Assembly (NCBI GenBank): GCA_900541395.1
Contig: UQJT01000042.1
Coordinates: forward strand, 1 to 19,277
Direction of reading: 5' to 3'
Origin: an uncultured Desulfovibrio sp.
GTDB taxonomy: Bacteria; Desulfobacterota; Desulfovibrionia; Desulfovibrionales; Desulfovibrionaceae
DNA length: 19,277 bases
The notes beneath the pieces were generated by a model that did no database searches, was not told the origin of the DNA, and worked only from the letters and a program-made list of their open reading frames with translations. The position numbers and the translations under genes are program-made. Below, piece after piece: positions 7,515 through 15,585 of the stretch. Position 1 is the stretch's first letter, and every line of letters begins with the position of its first letter.

Positions 7515-7551
7515 ATATCTGCGGGCCGGAACCCTGTGTTCCGGCCCGCAG
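7511..7551 (-). terminator. Intrinsic terminator downstream of the EF-hand gene
   Basis: A perfect 14-bp inverted repeat (7519-7532 with 7538-7551, core GCGGGCCGGAAC) with a 5-base loop is followed on the minus strand by ATATTTTC. It lies about 87 bases after the stop of the minus-strand gene at 7639, and nothing else ends here in that direction. Confidence 0.75.
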
Positions 7552-7638
7552 GTTTCCCGCCTCCATCGGAGCTATACGCCGCCCATGAATCGCGGCTGCT
7601 CCGATGTCGCGGCGCCCTTAGCCCCAACGCGACGCGCG

Positions 7639-9987
7639 TTACGAGGTCGGTTCGGCCGCCGGAGCGTCGGGAGCCCCGGTCCCGGCGTGCTCCCGCCGCT
7701 CGTTCAGGGCTCTTTGGGTTTCGTCCAGAGCTTTGCGGGCCACGTCCTCGATGACCTGTTCGGCGGCTTCGGGCACGCTTTCGTGAGCGCGGTGCAGCCA
7801 CCACCAGCCGAGTCCCGCGCCCACCGCGACAGCCGCGGCCAGCACCAGCCCCGCCCAAACCACGGCACGGCGGCGGGGCGGCTTGCGCAGCGGGTCGATG
7901 ATGCTGCGTTCGGCGTTGGGCGGCAGGCGGGCCACCGAGGTCAGAGCCTTGCCCAGCATCAGGTTGATGGGGATCCAACTGTTCACGGCCCAGCCCGAGG
8001 CTTCAAGCACGGGCCCCAGAGTGCGTCCGCGCAGTTTGAGCCAGGCGACGAACACGGACGGGCCGGAAATGATGATGAAGGCCCCCAACAGGATAAGGGG
8101 ATATTGCCACCAGTACAGGGCGAACAACGCCTTGCCCAGGCTGGCCAGGGCCGTGCCTATGGCCCCCAGGGCCAGGCCCACGGCCGCGAAAATGCCCACG
8201 CTTTTACCGATGTCGAAGGTTTTGCCCGAGGCGAGGCCGGAGGTCAGGCTTTCGATCTTTTTGCCCGCGTCGCTTGCCAAGGAATCGCTTTTGGCGTTGG
8301 CGAACTTTTCCAGTTGCTCCGTGACCATGCGGCCGAAGCGCTTATACGGGGCCCATACGGCCTGGCGTAAACTGATGGGATTCTGCACCACCTTGATCAG
8401 GGTGGCGTCCCAGTCCTCGCCCTGATTGTCCACAAACACCCCGTTGCGGCCCTCGATGAGCAGGTTGGCGTCCCCGGCGGTCATGGCGGCCACAATGGTC
8501 ATGGTCCGATCCGGTTCGGTCCCGCCCGGCTTCGTCACCCGCGTGCAGCGGCAATACAGCAAACATAGACGACTGAACACAGCCAGGGAGGAATGCGCGG
8601 TCACGTCGCTCACCGGCAGACACAGGCGGCAACTGCGGCCGTCCACGAACAGAGTTCCCGCCTGGAACATGGCGTGCCGCCGCAGGGAATAGAAGTCGTA
8701 AAACGACACGAAATTCATGAGCAGCCGGTACAGATGCAGATAGTACAGCACCAGGCGTTCGACTTCGGCTATGTCGTCGGAGGCGGTGGGGGCCACCACG
8801 TCGCGGGCGGCCGCCTCGGCGAAGAGCTTGGCGGCGTCTCCCTTGAGCAGTTCGTCCACCCGCTCCGGGCCCAGGTCGTCGACGGTCGAAGTCGGAGGCG
8901 CGACAACGTCGGGACCGGGCACGGCGTCGGGTTTGCGGGCCAGGGCGGCGGCATAGGGTTCAAAGAGTTTTTGCAGCGCCCGCCAATCCTCGCGGGTCAT
9001 GGCGTCCGGCGTGGGCAGCAGCGGTTTCATGACCATAAAAAAAAGGCGCATGTCGTCGGCCCAGGCCGGATTGAACCCTGACGCGGCCTTGAGAGTCTCG
9101 TCCGCCCCGCCTGCCTCAATGTGGGCCAGGGGCAGCCCGGCCAGGGCGGAGGACTCCAGCAGGCCGGTTTCGGCCTGAGCCTTTGTCTTGTCTTCCACGT
9201 TGAGAGCCGGGGCGGAGTCCGGCGCGTAAGCCGCGAACCGGACGCGCAGAAAATAATCGTCGATTTTGTTCTTGAGGCTGCGCAGCAGGTCCCAGGCGGA
9301 GGCCGTGTCGGCTCCCAGGGGGTGGGGAGCCTCGTCCACGGACTGCCGCCAGGCTCGCCATTCGGCCAGGGACTTCATAAAAGCCTCGGCTTGGGGCAGG
9401 CCTATGCCCGGCTTGCCGCCGGCGTCGTTTACCCCGCCCGTTACGGCCAGGGCGTCCCGCACAAAATCTCTGACTTCTTCCCCCAGTTCGTCCAGGGGCG
9501 GAAAGACGCCGTCGCCGTTGTAGGTATTCTGGGCCGCCGTGGCCACGGCGGCTTCCACGTCTTCCTGAGTGAGGGAATCCGCGTCGGGTTTGCCCCGCTT
9601 TTTAAGAATGCTGCGAGCCGTGGCGGCCAGGCGGCGGCCCTCCTCGGTGGACAAGTCGACGACCGCCAGAGGCATGGCGGCGGGCGCGTCCCCGGACCGG
9701 CGGGCCAGGACGGCGGGATCGGCCAGCCGGGCGCAGACCCACTGCACGGCCGCCACCACTTCGGGAATACGAATGCGGCCGTCTTTATCGGTGTCGATGA
9801 GAGTCAGCGTGCGGGCGTCGAACTCCAGCCCCGAGGCCGGACAACTCAGGATGACCCACAGTTTGGGGTCCAATTCGCCCAAGTGGCACAATTCCTCGGC
9901 CGTGCGCAGAGTGACCTGATCCAGGCCGCCCATCCGCTGGAACTTCCAGACAAAATCTCCGGGCGTGCGCGCTTTGTTGTCCACCAT
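7639..9987 (-). CDS. EF-hand-containing membrane protein, function unknown
   Basis: I do not recognise a named family. The 782-residue protein carries one textbook EF-hand loop, DTDKDGRIRIPE (65-76), which should bind calcium. A long soluble region (about 80-480) follows, with a cluster of cysteines around CRLCLPVS and CLLYCRC. The C-terminal part holds hydrophobic segments (approximately 595-650, with SVGIFAAVGLALGAIG and LILLGAFIIISG, and about 707-732, ending GWWWLH), then a charged tail. There is no N-terminal signal peptide, so most of it is probably cytoplasmic and anchored by the C-terminal region. An ATG 18 codons further upstream is in frame, but 9987 is preferred because AGGGGAG lies 5 bases before it. 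It stands alone between hydF and tRNA-Pro. A role in calcium sensing is only a guess. Confidence 0.85.
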   Translation of the reverse strand: MVDNKARTPGDFVWKFQRMGGLDQVTLRTAEELCHLGELDPKLWVILSCPASGLEFDARTLTLIDTDKDGRIRIPEVVAAVQWVCARLADPAVLARRSGDAPAAMPLAVVDLSTEEGRRLAATARSILKKRGKPDADSLTQEDVEAAVATAAQNTYNGDGVFPPLDELGEEVRDFVRDALAVTGGVNDAGGKPGIGLPQAEAFMKSLAEWRAWRQSVDEAPHPLGADTASAWDLLRSLKNKIDDYFLRVRFAAYAPDSAPALNVEDKTKAQAETGLLESSALAGLPLAHIEAGGADETLKAASGFNPAWADDMRLFFMVMKPLLPTPDAMTREDWRALQKLFEPYAAALARKPDAVPGPDVVAPPTSTVDDLGPERVDELLKGDAAKLFAEAAARDVVAPTASDDIAEVERLVLYYLHLYRLLMNFVSFYDFYSLRRHAMFQAGTLFVDGRSCRLCLPVSDVTAHSSLAVFSRLCLLYCRCTRVTKPGGTEPDRTMTIVAAMTAGDANLLIEGRNGVFVDNQGEDWDATLIKVVQNPISLRQAVWAPYKRFGRMVTEQLEKFANAKSDSLASDAGKKIESLTSGLASGKTFDIGKSVGIFAAVGLALGAIGTALASLGKALFALYWWQYPLILLGAFIIISGPSVFVAWLKLRGRTLGPVLEASGWAVNSWIPINLMLGKALTSVARLPPNAERSIIDPLRKPPRRRAVVWAGLVLAAAVAVGAGLGWWWLHRAHESVPEAAEQVIEDVARKALDETQRALNERREHAGTGAPDAPAAEPTS

Positions 9988-10000
9988 GACTGCTCCCCTC

Positions 10001-10037
10001 ATGAAAAGTGGCCGCGCCGCCGGGCGGCGCATTGGCC
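10001..10037 (-). terminator. Possible terminator of the hyd operon
   Basis: On the minus strand a GC-rich hairpin, GCGCCGC and GCGGCGC around a 3-base loop (10014-10030) with flanking GGCC pairs, is followed by ACTTTTC. It lies about 70 bases after the hydF stop and just before the ribosome binding site of the EF-hand gene. The T-run is short, so read-through into that gene is possible. Confidence 0.4.
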
Positions 10038-10105
10038 GCATTGTATGCGGGGCGACCGTCGAAGTCTTGTATTTAATAGACGCGCGACGCGAGAGCCCGT
10101 CGCCC

Positions 10106-11317
10106 TCAAGGCAGGTCGATCCGGTCCAGGATGCCGTTCAACGCGGCCAAAGCCACGCCGTAATTGGTAACGGGCACGCCCTGTCCCGCCGCCCGGCGGA
10201 TGCGGGACAGCATGTAGGCGCGGTTGAACATGCAAGCTCCGCAATGGATAATCAGGTCCCAGGGGGTGAGATCGGCGGGAAAATCCGTACCGCTGACCAT
10301 ATCGACGCGCAGACCGTCCCCGTATTTTTTGCGCAGCAACGCCGGAATCTTCACCCGGCCGATATCTTCGGCCAAGGGAGCATGGGTGCAGGCCTCGGCG
10401 ACAAGCACCCGGGATTTCTGCCCCAGGCCGTCCAGAGCGCGGGCCCCGGCCGTAAAGGCCGCCAAATCGCCCTTGTACCCGGCCATGAGTACGGAAAACG
10501 AGGTCAGACGACTTTCGGGCGGTTTTTTGGCGTACACGGCGGCAAAGGCCTGGGAATCGGTGATGATCAGCTGCGGCGGCCGGGTCAGGGCGGCCAGCGC
10601 CGCGTCCAGCTTGTCCGTGGAGCAGCTCATGACGACGCATTTTTTATCCAGCAGTTCGCGCAGGGTCTGAACTTGGGGCAGGATAAGACGCCCCTTGGGG
10701 GCCTGGATGTCCTGCGGCATGACCAAAAGCACCATGTCGCCCTCGGTTGCCAGACGGCCGGTGATGCCGTGCCGACCCGCGTCGGGCGGCAACAGGCGCA
10801 ACAGAGCCTCGACAACGGCCGCCCGGCCCGAACCGGTGCGGGCGCTGACCTGCACGAAGTCGCCCAGGGCGACGCGGACCTGTTCCGTCACCCGGCCCAA
10901 AGCGGCCGAGTCCAGCAGGTCCGTTTTATTGAGCGCGACCAGGCAGGGCGCGGCGCGGTCCCGCCGTTCCCCCAGCCAACGGCGTTCAAAGGCAAAATCG
11001 TCGACCGCGCCGTCGGCGGTGACTACCAGGACGGCGATATCGGCCTTGTCCAGGGCGTCGGCGGTCTTTTCCAGGCGCAACGCGCCCAATCCGCCCTCAT
11101 CGTCGAAGCCCGCCGTGTCGACCAGCACGCAAGGCCCCAGACCGTGGATCTCCATGGATTTGTAAACCGGGTCGGTGGTGGTGCCCGCCACATCGGAGAC
11201 AATGGCCGTCCGATGGCCGGTAAGGGCGTTGATCAGGGACGATTTGCCCGCGTTGCGGCGGCCGACCAGGACGATGTGGATGCGATCCGAACGGGGGGTA
11301 TCCTGTAATGACGACAT
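10106..11317 (-). CDS. hydF: [FeFe]-hydrogenase maturation GTPase HydF
   Basis: HydF is the scaffold that carries the 2Fe subcluster of the H-cluster and delivers it to apo-hydrogenase. The 403-residue protein has an N-terminal GTPase domain with P-loop GRRNAGKSS (19-27), VAGTTTDP (G2), DTAGF (G3) and NKTD (G4). The C-terminal cluster-binding signature is complete: C310-T-H312, 45 residues, then H358-C359-G-A-C362. The start at 11317 is chosen because AGGAG lies 7 bases upstream; an in-frame TTG six codons earlier would place that site inside the gene. It follows hydE by 78 bases and is the last gene of the maturation operon. All diagnostic residues are present, so the enzyme should be functional. 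Confidence 0.97.
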   Translation of the reverse strand: MSSLQDTPRSDRIHIVLVGRRNAGKSSLINALTGHRTAIVSDVAGTTTDPVYKSMEIHGLGPCVLVDTAGFDDEGGLGALRLEKTADALDKADIAVLVVTADGAVDDFAFERRWLGERRDRAAPCLVALNKTDLLDSAALGRVTEQVRVALGDFVQVSARTGSGRAAVVEALLRLLPPDAGRHGITGRLATEGDMVLLVMPQDIQAPKGRLILPQVQTLRELLDKKCVVMSCSTDKLDAALAALTRPPQLIITDSQAFAAVYAKKPPESRLTSFSVLMAGYKGDLAAFTAGARALDGLGQKSRVLVAEACTHAPLAEDIGRVKIPALLRKKYGDGLRVDMVSGTDFPADLTPWDLIIHCGACMFNRAYMLSRIRRAAGQGVPVTNYGVALAALNGILDRIDLP

Positions 11318-11395
11318 GCGTCGACTCCTTATCAATAATGTTGTCCGGCGCTCTCCATAAGGCGACCCGACCGGCGTTCCGCCGGAACACGGCGT

Positions 11396-12463
11396 TTACC
11401 GAAAATCGCCGCGATCCACCACCACCTCGTATCCGATCGCCTTCATCCGACGAGCGAGCGACGCCACATTCTCCGCCGCTTCGTCCCCGTCGCTGATTTT
11501 ATTGTCGTACAGCATATACTTTTTCCTGTCCGCCGGAGGGGAAAGGTTGGGCATCAGCACATTGGCCCCGGCCAGAACGCCACGCTCCCGGCCGTCGTCC
11601 GCCATCGTGCCCAGGGCCGTGGTGGCGGGCAGGAGGGAGCGCGGCAACAGCAAACGGGTCAGGGCCAGCATGACCAGCGTCATATCGACGCTTCCGGCCG
11701 GAAAACCCGCCAACGGCGTATCGTGATGGGGTATAAACGGACCAATCCCCACCATTTCGGGTTGCAGTCCGCGCAGAAAGATCAGATCGGCGGCCAGGTG
11801 TTCCGGCGTCTGCCAGGGCAATCCCACCATGAAGCCCGCGCCCACTTGGTAACCCGCCGCTCTGAGATCCGACAAGCAGCGTCGACGCTCCGCCCAGGTC
11901 TGGTCTGCCGGATGCAGGCGGGCGTAATGATCCGGATCGGCCGTCTCATGCCGCAGAAGAAAGCGATCCGCCCCGGCCGCGCGGAAGCGCCGGTAGCCGC
12001 CCCCGCTGCGTTCGCCTACGGACAGGGTCAGCGCGCAGTCCGGCCAGGCCGCCTTGACGGCCGAAATCAGGTTGACCAGCACGTCATCGGTGAACCACGG
12101 GTCTTCGCCGCCCTGGAGCACAAAGGTGCGAAACCCCAAGCCGTATCCTCGCTCGCAGCAGGCCAGGATCGCATCCGGGCTCAAACGGTAACGGGCTGCG
12201 CGGGCATTGGAGCGCCGTATGCCGCAATACAAGCAATCCCGACGGCAGATATTGGTGAACTCGATGAGTCCGCGCACGTAAATGCGCCCGCCGAACCGGG
12301 CGAGGGCCGTCTCGCGCGCCCGCTCGAACAGCCGTTCACGAGGGGCCGCTCCATCCGGAGACCCCAGATACGCAATCAAGCGCCCCAGATCGGCTTGCCC
12401 AAGCGGACGTCCGGCGGCCAGGTCGACGATCGCCGCGTCGCTTTCGCGTTCCCGGCCGTCCAT
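11396..12463 (-). CDS. hydE: [FeFe]-hydrogenase maturase HydE (radical SAM)
   Basis: HydE is a radical SAM enzyme that acts on the HydG-made Fe(CO)2(CN)-cysteine complex on the way to the 2Fe subcluster. The 355-residue length matches the family. The radical SAM [4Fe-4S] motif is CRRDCLYC, with C73, C77 and C80, followed by GIRRSNARAARYRL. Downstream pieces VLQGGEDPW, LSVGERS, LLRHETADPDHYARLHP and GIGPFIPHHDTPL are typical of HydE. The gene is fused to the hydG stop in the sequence TGATG, so its ATG shares one base with that stop and translation is almost certainly coupled. The frame is open well upstream inside hydG, but the coupled ATG gives the correct N-terminus. Confidence 0.97.
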   Translation of the reverse strand: MDGRERESDAAIVDLAAGRPLGQADLGRLIAYLGSPDGAAPRERLFERARETALARFGGRIYVRGLIEFTNICRRDCLYCGIRRSNARAARYRLSPDAILACCERGYGLGFRTFVLQGGEDPWFTDDVLVNLISAVKAAWPDCALTLSVGERSGGGYRRFRAAGADRFLLRHETADPDHYARLHPADQTWAERRRCLSDLRAAGYQVGAGFMVGLPWQTPEHLAADLIFLRGLQPEMVGIGPFIPHHDTPLAGFPAGSVDMTLVMLALTRLLLPRSLLPATTALGTMADDGRERGVLAGANVLMPNLSPPADRKKYMLYDNKISDGDEAAENVASLARRMKAIGYEVVVDRGDFR

Positions 12464-13881
12464 CAGAAACGCAAATCCCGTTCGCCGCCGCGAATACGGT
12501 CCAGATAGGCCGCCGTCCGCTCCCGCTGCCGGTCGCCGGGAATGGAGCCCAACTCCCGCGCGATCATGGCCGCGCCCATGCTCCGCAATTCGTCGTCGCC
12601 ATAATCGTTGAGGTATTCCTGAAAGGTCAACAGAGCGTTGGGCAAACAGCAATTGGCTATCTGGCCGGACTTGGCCAGAGGCATGAAACGATCGCCGGTG
12701 CGTCCCTCGCGGTAGCAGGCCGTGCAATAGCTGGGAACGTATCCGTCGCGCACCAGTCCCTTGAGCACATCCAGGGGCGCGCGATGATCGGCCAGGTCGA
12801 ACTGGGGCCGTTCGCCCTCGGGCACTTCCTCCGGGTGGGCGTAACCGCCCACGCCCACACAGGACCCGGCGCTCATCTGCGAAATGCCTACGTTGAGCAG
12901 TTCGTTACGAAAGGCGGCGGACTCGCGCGTGGACAGAATCATGCCGGTGTAAGGCACGGCCAGGCGGATGACGGCCACCAGTTTCTTGAAGTCACGGTCG
13001 CCCACCAGATGGGGAAAATTGTTCAGACTGACCCCTTCGGCGGGCAACAGCCGAGGGACCGATATGGTGTGCGGCCCTACGCCGCACACGGCCTCCAGGT
13101 GTTCGGCGTGCATGAGCAACGCCACGGTTTCGTATCGATAATCGTACAGGCCGTACAGGGGACCGATGCCCACGTCGTCGATACGGCCTTCAAGCATGGC
13201 CCGGTCCATCGCTTCGGTATGCCATTCGTAATTTTGCTTGGGACCGTGGTGAACCGCCAGATAGGTGGGCTTGTGGTAAGTTTCCTGAAACAGGATATAC
13301 GTGCCGATGCCCGCTTCCTTAAGCTTGCGGTAATTGTCGCCCGTGGTGGCGGCGATATCCACATTGACCCGGCGGATGGCCCCGTTCCGAAATTTTTCGG
13401 CATAGATGGTGCTGATGCACTCCAGCACGTATTCGATGGGACAACGCTCGTCGTCCTCGCCGAATTCGAGCAGCAGGCGTTTATGGCCCATAGCCTCCAG
13501 AGCGCGGACCTCCTCGCGCACCTGGTCCTGCGTCAACCGGGCGCGCTCGATCCTGTTGGCGCAGCGAAAGCCGCAATACGCGCAATTGTTGACGCAGTAA
13601 TTGGAAAGGTACAGGGGGGCGAATAAGACGATACGCTTGCCGTAAATGCGCTCCTTCACCTCTTTGGCCAGGGCGTACATCTTTTCCAGCGTGGTCTCGT
13701 CGTCGACGCGCAGCAGTACGGCGGCTTCCCGGTGCGACAGCCCCCGACAAGCGCGGGCCCTGTCCAAAATGCGCTCCACCTCGCCGGGAACGGCGGCCAG
13801 GCGGGCCGCCTCCTCCAGCGAGGCCCGCACCTCGCCGTCGTCGATAAACTCGTTGGCGTCGCGCGATTTGACGTCGTACAT
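12463..13881 (-). CDS. hydG: [FeFe]-hydrogenase maturase HydG (tyrosine lyase, radical SAM)
   Basis: HydG cleaves tyrosine to make the CO and cyanide ligands of the H-cluster on a dangler iron. The 472 residues match the family length. The radical SAM motif CVNNCAYC gives C96, C100 and C103. The C-terminal auxiliary cluster motif is complete: C386-T-A-C389, then 22 residues to C412 (in IANCCLPN), which separates HydG from the related tyrosine lyase ThiH. The ATG at 13881 has AGGGGAGG close upstream. It starts 50 bases after the TM1266-like gene and ends in the TGATG junction with hydE. The order regulator-hydG-hydE-hydF on one strand indicates a single operon. The catalytic hydrogenase genes are not in the window. 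Confidence 0.97.
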   Translation of the reverse strand: MYDVKSRDANEFIDDGEVRASLEEAARLAAVPGEVERILDRARACRGLSHREAAVLLRVDDETTLEKMYALAKEVKERIYGKRIVLFAPLYLSNYCVNNCAYCGFRCANRIERARLTQDQVREEVRALEAMGHKRLLLEFGEDDERCPIEYVLECISTIYAEKFRNGAIRRVNVDIAATTGDNYRKLKEAGIGTYILFQETYHKPTYLAVHHGPKQNYEWHTEAMDRAMLEGRIDDVGIGPLYGLYDYRYETVALLMHAEHLEAVCGVGPHTISVPRLLPAEGVSLNNFPHLVGDRDFKKLVAVIRLAVPYTGMILSTRESAAFRNELLNVGISQMSAGSCVGVGGYAHPEEVPEGERPQFDLADHRAPLDVLKGLVRDGYVPSYCTACYREGRTGDRFMPLAKSGQIANCCLPNALLTFQEYLNDYGDDELRSMGAAMIARELGSIPGDRQRERTAAYLDRIRGGERDLRF

Positions 13882-13931
13882 ATCGTCCTCCCCTGCCCCG
13901 GCGTCGCGGGGACGCGCGCCGGTCGACCGTT

Positions 13932-14180
13932 TTAATTTTTGGTGATGGCCGACTTGACCGATACGTGGGGAATCTGTCCCAGCTTGCCCGTCATGGCCGA
14001 AATGTTTTCCATGCTGCCGTCCACGGCCAAGGCGATGATGGCCACGCCTCGCTGACGGTAGGGAATGCCCAGCCGCCCCACAATAATATCCGCGTACTGA
14101 TGCAGAACGGCGTTGATGGCCGCGGAGGATTCCAAGTTCTCCACCACAATGCCCACCGTGCCCAACCGTGTTGCTTCCAT
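13932..14180 (-). CDS. TM1266-type iron-only hydrogenase system regulator
   Basis: The 82-residue protein matches, from memory, the small TM1266-like family found with [FeFe]-hydrogenase genes. Visible features are an N-terminal strand GTVGIVVENLESSAAINAVLHQYADIIVGRLGIPY, then GVAIIALAVDGSMENISAMTGKLGQIPHVSVKSAI. This is a ferredoxin-like alpha/beta pattern similar to ACT or NikR C-terminal domains, with no DNA-binding motif of its own. The regulatory role in the family name is predicted, not proven as far as I know. The ATG at 14180 is preceded by AGGAGG. The frame stays open upstream for about 86 more codons, but that stretch crosses an intrinsic terminator and has no comparable ribosome binding site. 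It is the first gene of the operon with hydG, hydE and hydF. Confidence 0.88.
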   Translation of the reverse strand: MEATRLGTVGIVVENLESSAAINAVLHQYADIIVGRLGIPYRQRGVAIIALAVDGSMENISAMTGKLGQIPHVSVKSAITKN

Positions 14181-14397
14181 AGCGCCTCCTCCTGATTGGC
14201 GGACGTCCGAGCCCACAAAAAAAGCGTCCTTCCCGAAAGAAGAACGCGCCGGATTGCCATCACGGGCCGCGCCTTTCCGTCCGGAAACGCCGCCGGGGCC
14301 TATGCCCCAAAAGCGCATCCTCACGGTCGGGATGTCGTGCCGCATGCCGCCCGAAGCGGCGTAACCGACCCTGGGGAATGCTTCCTGCGAGTCGATT
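14181..14397 (-). promoter_or_regulatory. Structured leader of the hyd operon, candidate attenuator or riboswitch
   Basis: About 215 bases separate the likely promoter from the first gene. On the minus strand one can fold, in order: an outer stem GGTCGG/CCGACC enclosing GCCGC-TTCGG-GCGGC; a hairpin GGGGC-ATAG-GCCCC; a hairpin TTTCC-GGAC-GGAAA; and finally the intrinsic terminator at 14217-14247. The ribosome binding site follows the terminator. I could not match it to a riboswitch class I know. See the findings. Confidence 0.5.
14217..14247 (-). terminator. Intrinsic terminator inside the hyd leader
   Basis: On the minus strand GCGTTCTTC (14247-14239), loop TTTCGG, GAAGGACGC (14232-14224) and seven T residues (14223-14217) form a 9-bp stem with one G-U pair and a full T-run. 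It ends 37 bases before the start codon of the TM1266-like gene, downstream of a plausible promoter. It would therefore stop transcription before the operon unless bypassed. Confidence 0.85.
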
Positions 14398-14403
14398 GTT
14401 TTT

Positions 14404-14432
14404 ATACTATCGCAAAGCCGCCGCCGGGGCAA
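14404..14432 (-). promoter_or_regulatory. Likely promoter of the hyd operon
   Basis: On the minus strand TTGCCC (14432-14427) and TAGTAT (14409-14404) are 17 bases apart. The overlapping sequence TATAAA just downstream could serve as an alternative -10. The site lies between the end of the small exported protein operon and the structured leader. No sigma-54 motif was seen here. Confidence 0.5.
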
Positions 14433-14564
14433 GAACAATCCCCGCGTAAAGTCGGCAGCCCGAAAATTGCGGGCAGGTCGCGGCGTTGCAGCGCTGCTAA
14501 CCGATTGTTTTCACGCTTTCTCCCGAAGTTTTCGGCGTCGCTGACGGCGCAAACTCCGCAAAGC

Positions 14565-14590
14565 GGGGCCGCCGGAAAACCGGCGGCCCC
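14565..14590 (-). terminator. Hairpin terminator after the small exported protein genes
   Basis: A perfect 11-bp stem (GGGGCCGCCGG, 14565-14575, with its complement 14580-14590) and a 4-base loop lie 38 bases past the stop of the gene at 14629. The minus-strand sequence that follows is GCTTTGC, a poor T-run, so termination may be partial. Confidence 0.55.
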
Positions 14591-14628
14591 TTCTCAGTGT
14601 CGCATCAGCCGTGTCCCGGTGCGGGCCG

Positions 14629-14859
14629 TCAACGCCAATCGATGTCGCCCAGCATTTCCGTGCCGTAGTCGATACCGGTTTCCTGCCGGTCCAAAACGGC
14701 TTTGGCGGCCACGTTGTCCTGAAGATTCATTTCCCAGGGCTGAACCATCTTATCCTGAGGAAGCGTTGAATGGGTACTGCTTCCATCCGAAGCCGAGGCC
14801 GTGCCGGCAACGCCCAGAGTCAGACCGCACAACGCAAGAGCCACAAAAGACTTTTTCAT
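14629..14859 (-). CDS. Small exported protein, QDxMxxPW family, copy 1
   Basis: The 76-residue product begins with a clear Sec signal peptide: MKKS, a hydrophobic core FVALALCGLTLGVAG, then TASA with probable cleavage before SDGSS. The mature part is about 53 residues, acidic, with the motif PQDKMVQPWEMNLQDN shared with the two neighbouring genes and a unique tail ending GDIDWR. The mature form has no cysteine, repeat or enzymatic motif, so a periplasmic location is predicted but no function. The start has AAAGGA upstream. It follows the second copy by 72 bases on the same strand and is probably read from that gene's sigma-54 promoter. I recognise no database family. Confidence 0.82.
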   Translation of the reverse strand: MKKSFVALALCGLTLGVAGTASASDGSSTHSTLPQDKMVQPWEMNLQDNVAAKAVLDRQETGIDYGTEMLGDIDWR

Positions 14860-14931
14860 GATGACATTCCTTTTTCGTATACTGGCGAGAAGAGTTTTTG
14901 AAAGTGTATCGGAACAGAGATGTATCGTTAT

Positions 14932-15102
14932 CTAGCGGGACGCTTCTTTCTGCATATCAAGCGCCCACGGCGTCAGCATATGATCCTGTTGCAGCGTGGA
15001 ATGAATGCTGCTTCCATCTGAAGCGGAGGCATTATTCACAAAACCCAGGGCGGGGACGAGAGCGAAAGCGCACAGAGCCAGCGCCATAAAAGTCTTTTTC
15101 AT
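14932..15102 (-). CDS. Small exported protein, QDxMxxPW family, copy 2 (shortest)
   Basis: The 56-residue product has a signal peptide (MKKTFMALALCAFALVPALGF...NNASA) with probable cleavage before SDGSS. The mature chain of about 29 residues contains STLQQDHMLTPWALDMQKEASR. It aligns with copy 1 through the motif but stops where copy 1 continues, so it may be a truncated paralogue or a minimal form. The start at 15102 is chosen because AAAAGGAGC lies just upstream and it fits the signal peptide; the open frame extends 38 codons further without a comparable site. A sigma-54 promoter lies about 85 bases upstream. Confidence 0.8.
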   Translation of the reverse strand: MKKTFMALALCAFALVPALGFVNNASASDGSSIHSTLQQDHMLTPWALDMQKEASR

Positions 15103-15185
15103 CTTAATGCTCCTTTTCGGACAAGTCCGAAATAGCTGTAGTAAAGTTTGAAGCTCGTCCTTTTCGGTACGAACATAGCCCCCAT

Positions 15186-15204
15186 ATTGCATGGTCCGTG
15201 CCAA
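15186..15204 (-). promoter_or_regulatory. Sigma-54 (RpoN) promoter of small exported protein copies 2 and 1
   Basis: The minus-strand sequence TTGGCACGGACCATGCAAT has the -24 GG and -12 GC elements separated by exactly 10 bases. It matches the consensus TGGCACG-N4-TTGCA except for one base (A for T). Transcription would begin near 15177, about 75 bases before the start codon at 15102. Confidence 0.75.
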
Positions 15205-15585
15205 CATATAAGACATTAAAAAATCAACCGGTTAAAAAAACAGAAAGTCCGGACTTCCACAGAAGCGATCACTTTCCATACAGCCGGTGGGCGAGCACCG
15301 GCTGAAAACTGAACGCCCCGCCTGACGCTCTTGGAGCATGTCCATTTTGAAAATTCTCCCGAAATCGAACGCGGCGAGACTTGTCATCCCCTCTTCATCC
15401 GTAAGGCGTTTCACGCCAAGCCTGGATGCGCCGCTGCGGTTTCAGCCGCAAAGCCCGCGCTCCGGAATACAGCGCCCTGCTCAACAACTATCCGACCACA
15501 ACATACCCTTCTGCAATGCAGGAATTTTTCAGGCACGGAGGCGGCCTTTCCTTTCCCCGTCCTGGGCGGCGGAGCCGCCGCCCCA
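15205..15585 (-). other. Intergenic stretch without a supported gene
   Basis: No ORF here looks coding. Visible items are a perfect palindrome AACCGGTT (15226-15233) just upstream of the sigma-54 promoter, a perfect 9-bp hairpin CAGCCGGTG/CACCGGCTG (15281-15304) without a T-run, and near 15331 a loose relative (GAGCATGTCCATTTTGAAAATT) of the TTAGAGC repeat end. Confidence 0.5.

Noticed and set aside
12464..12727. Longer HydE starting inside hydG
   Set aside because: The upstream part is hydG coding sequence in another frame. The ATG in TGATG gives the normal HydE length.
14181..14438. N-terminal extension of the TM1266-like protein (in-frame open reading upstream)
   Set aside because: The extension would be translated through an intrinsic terminator, lacks a good ribosome binding site, and the family is about 80 residues long.
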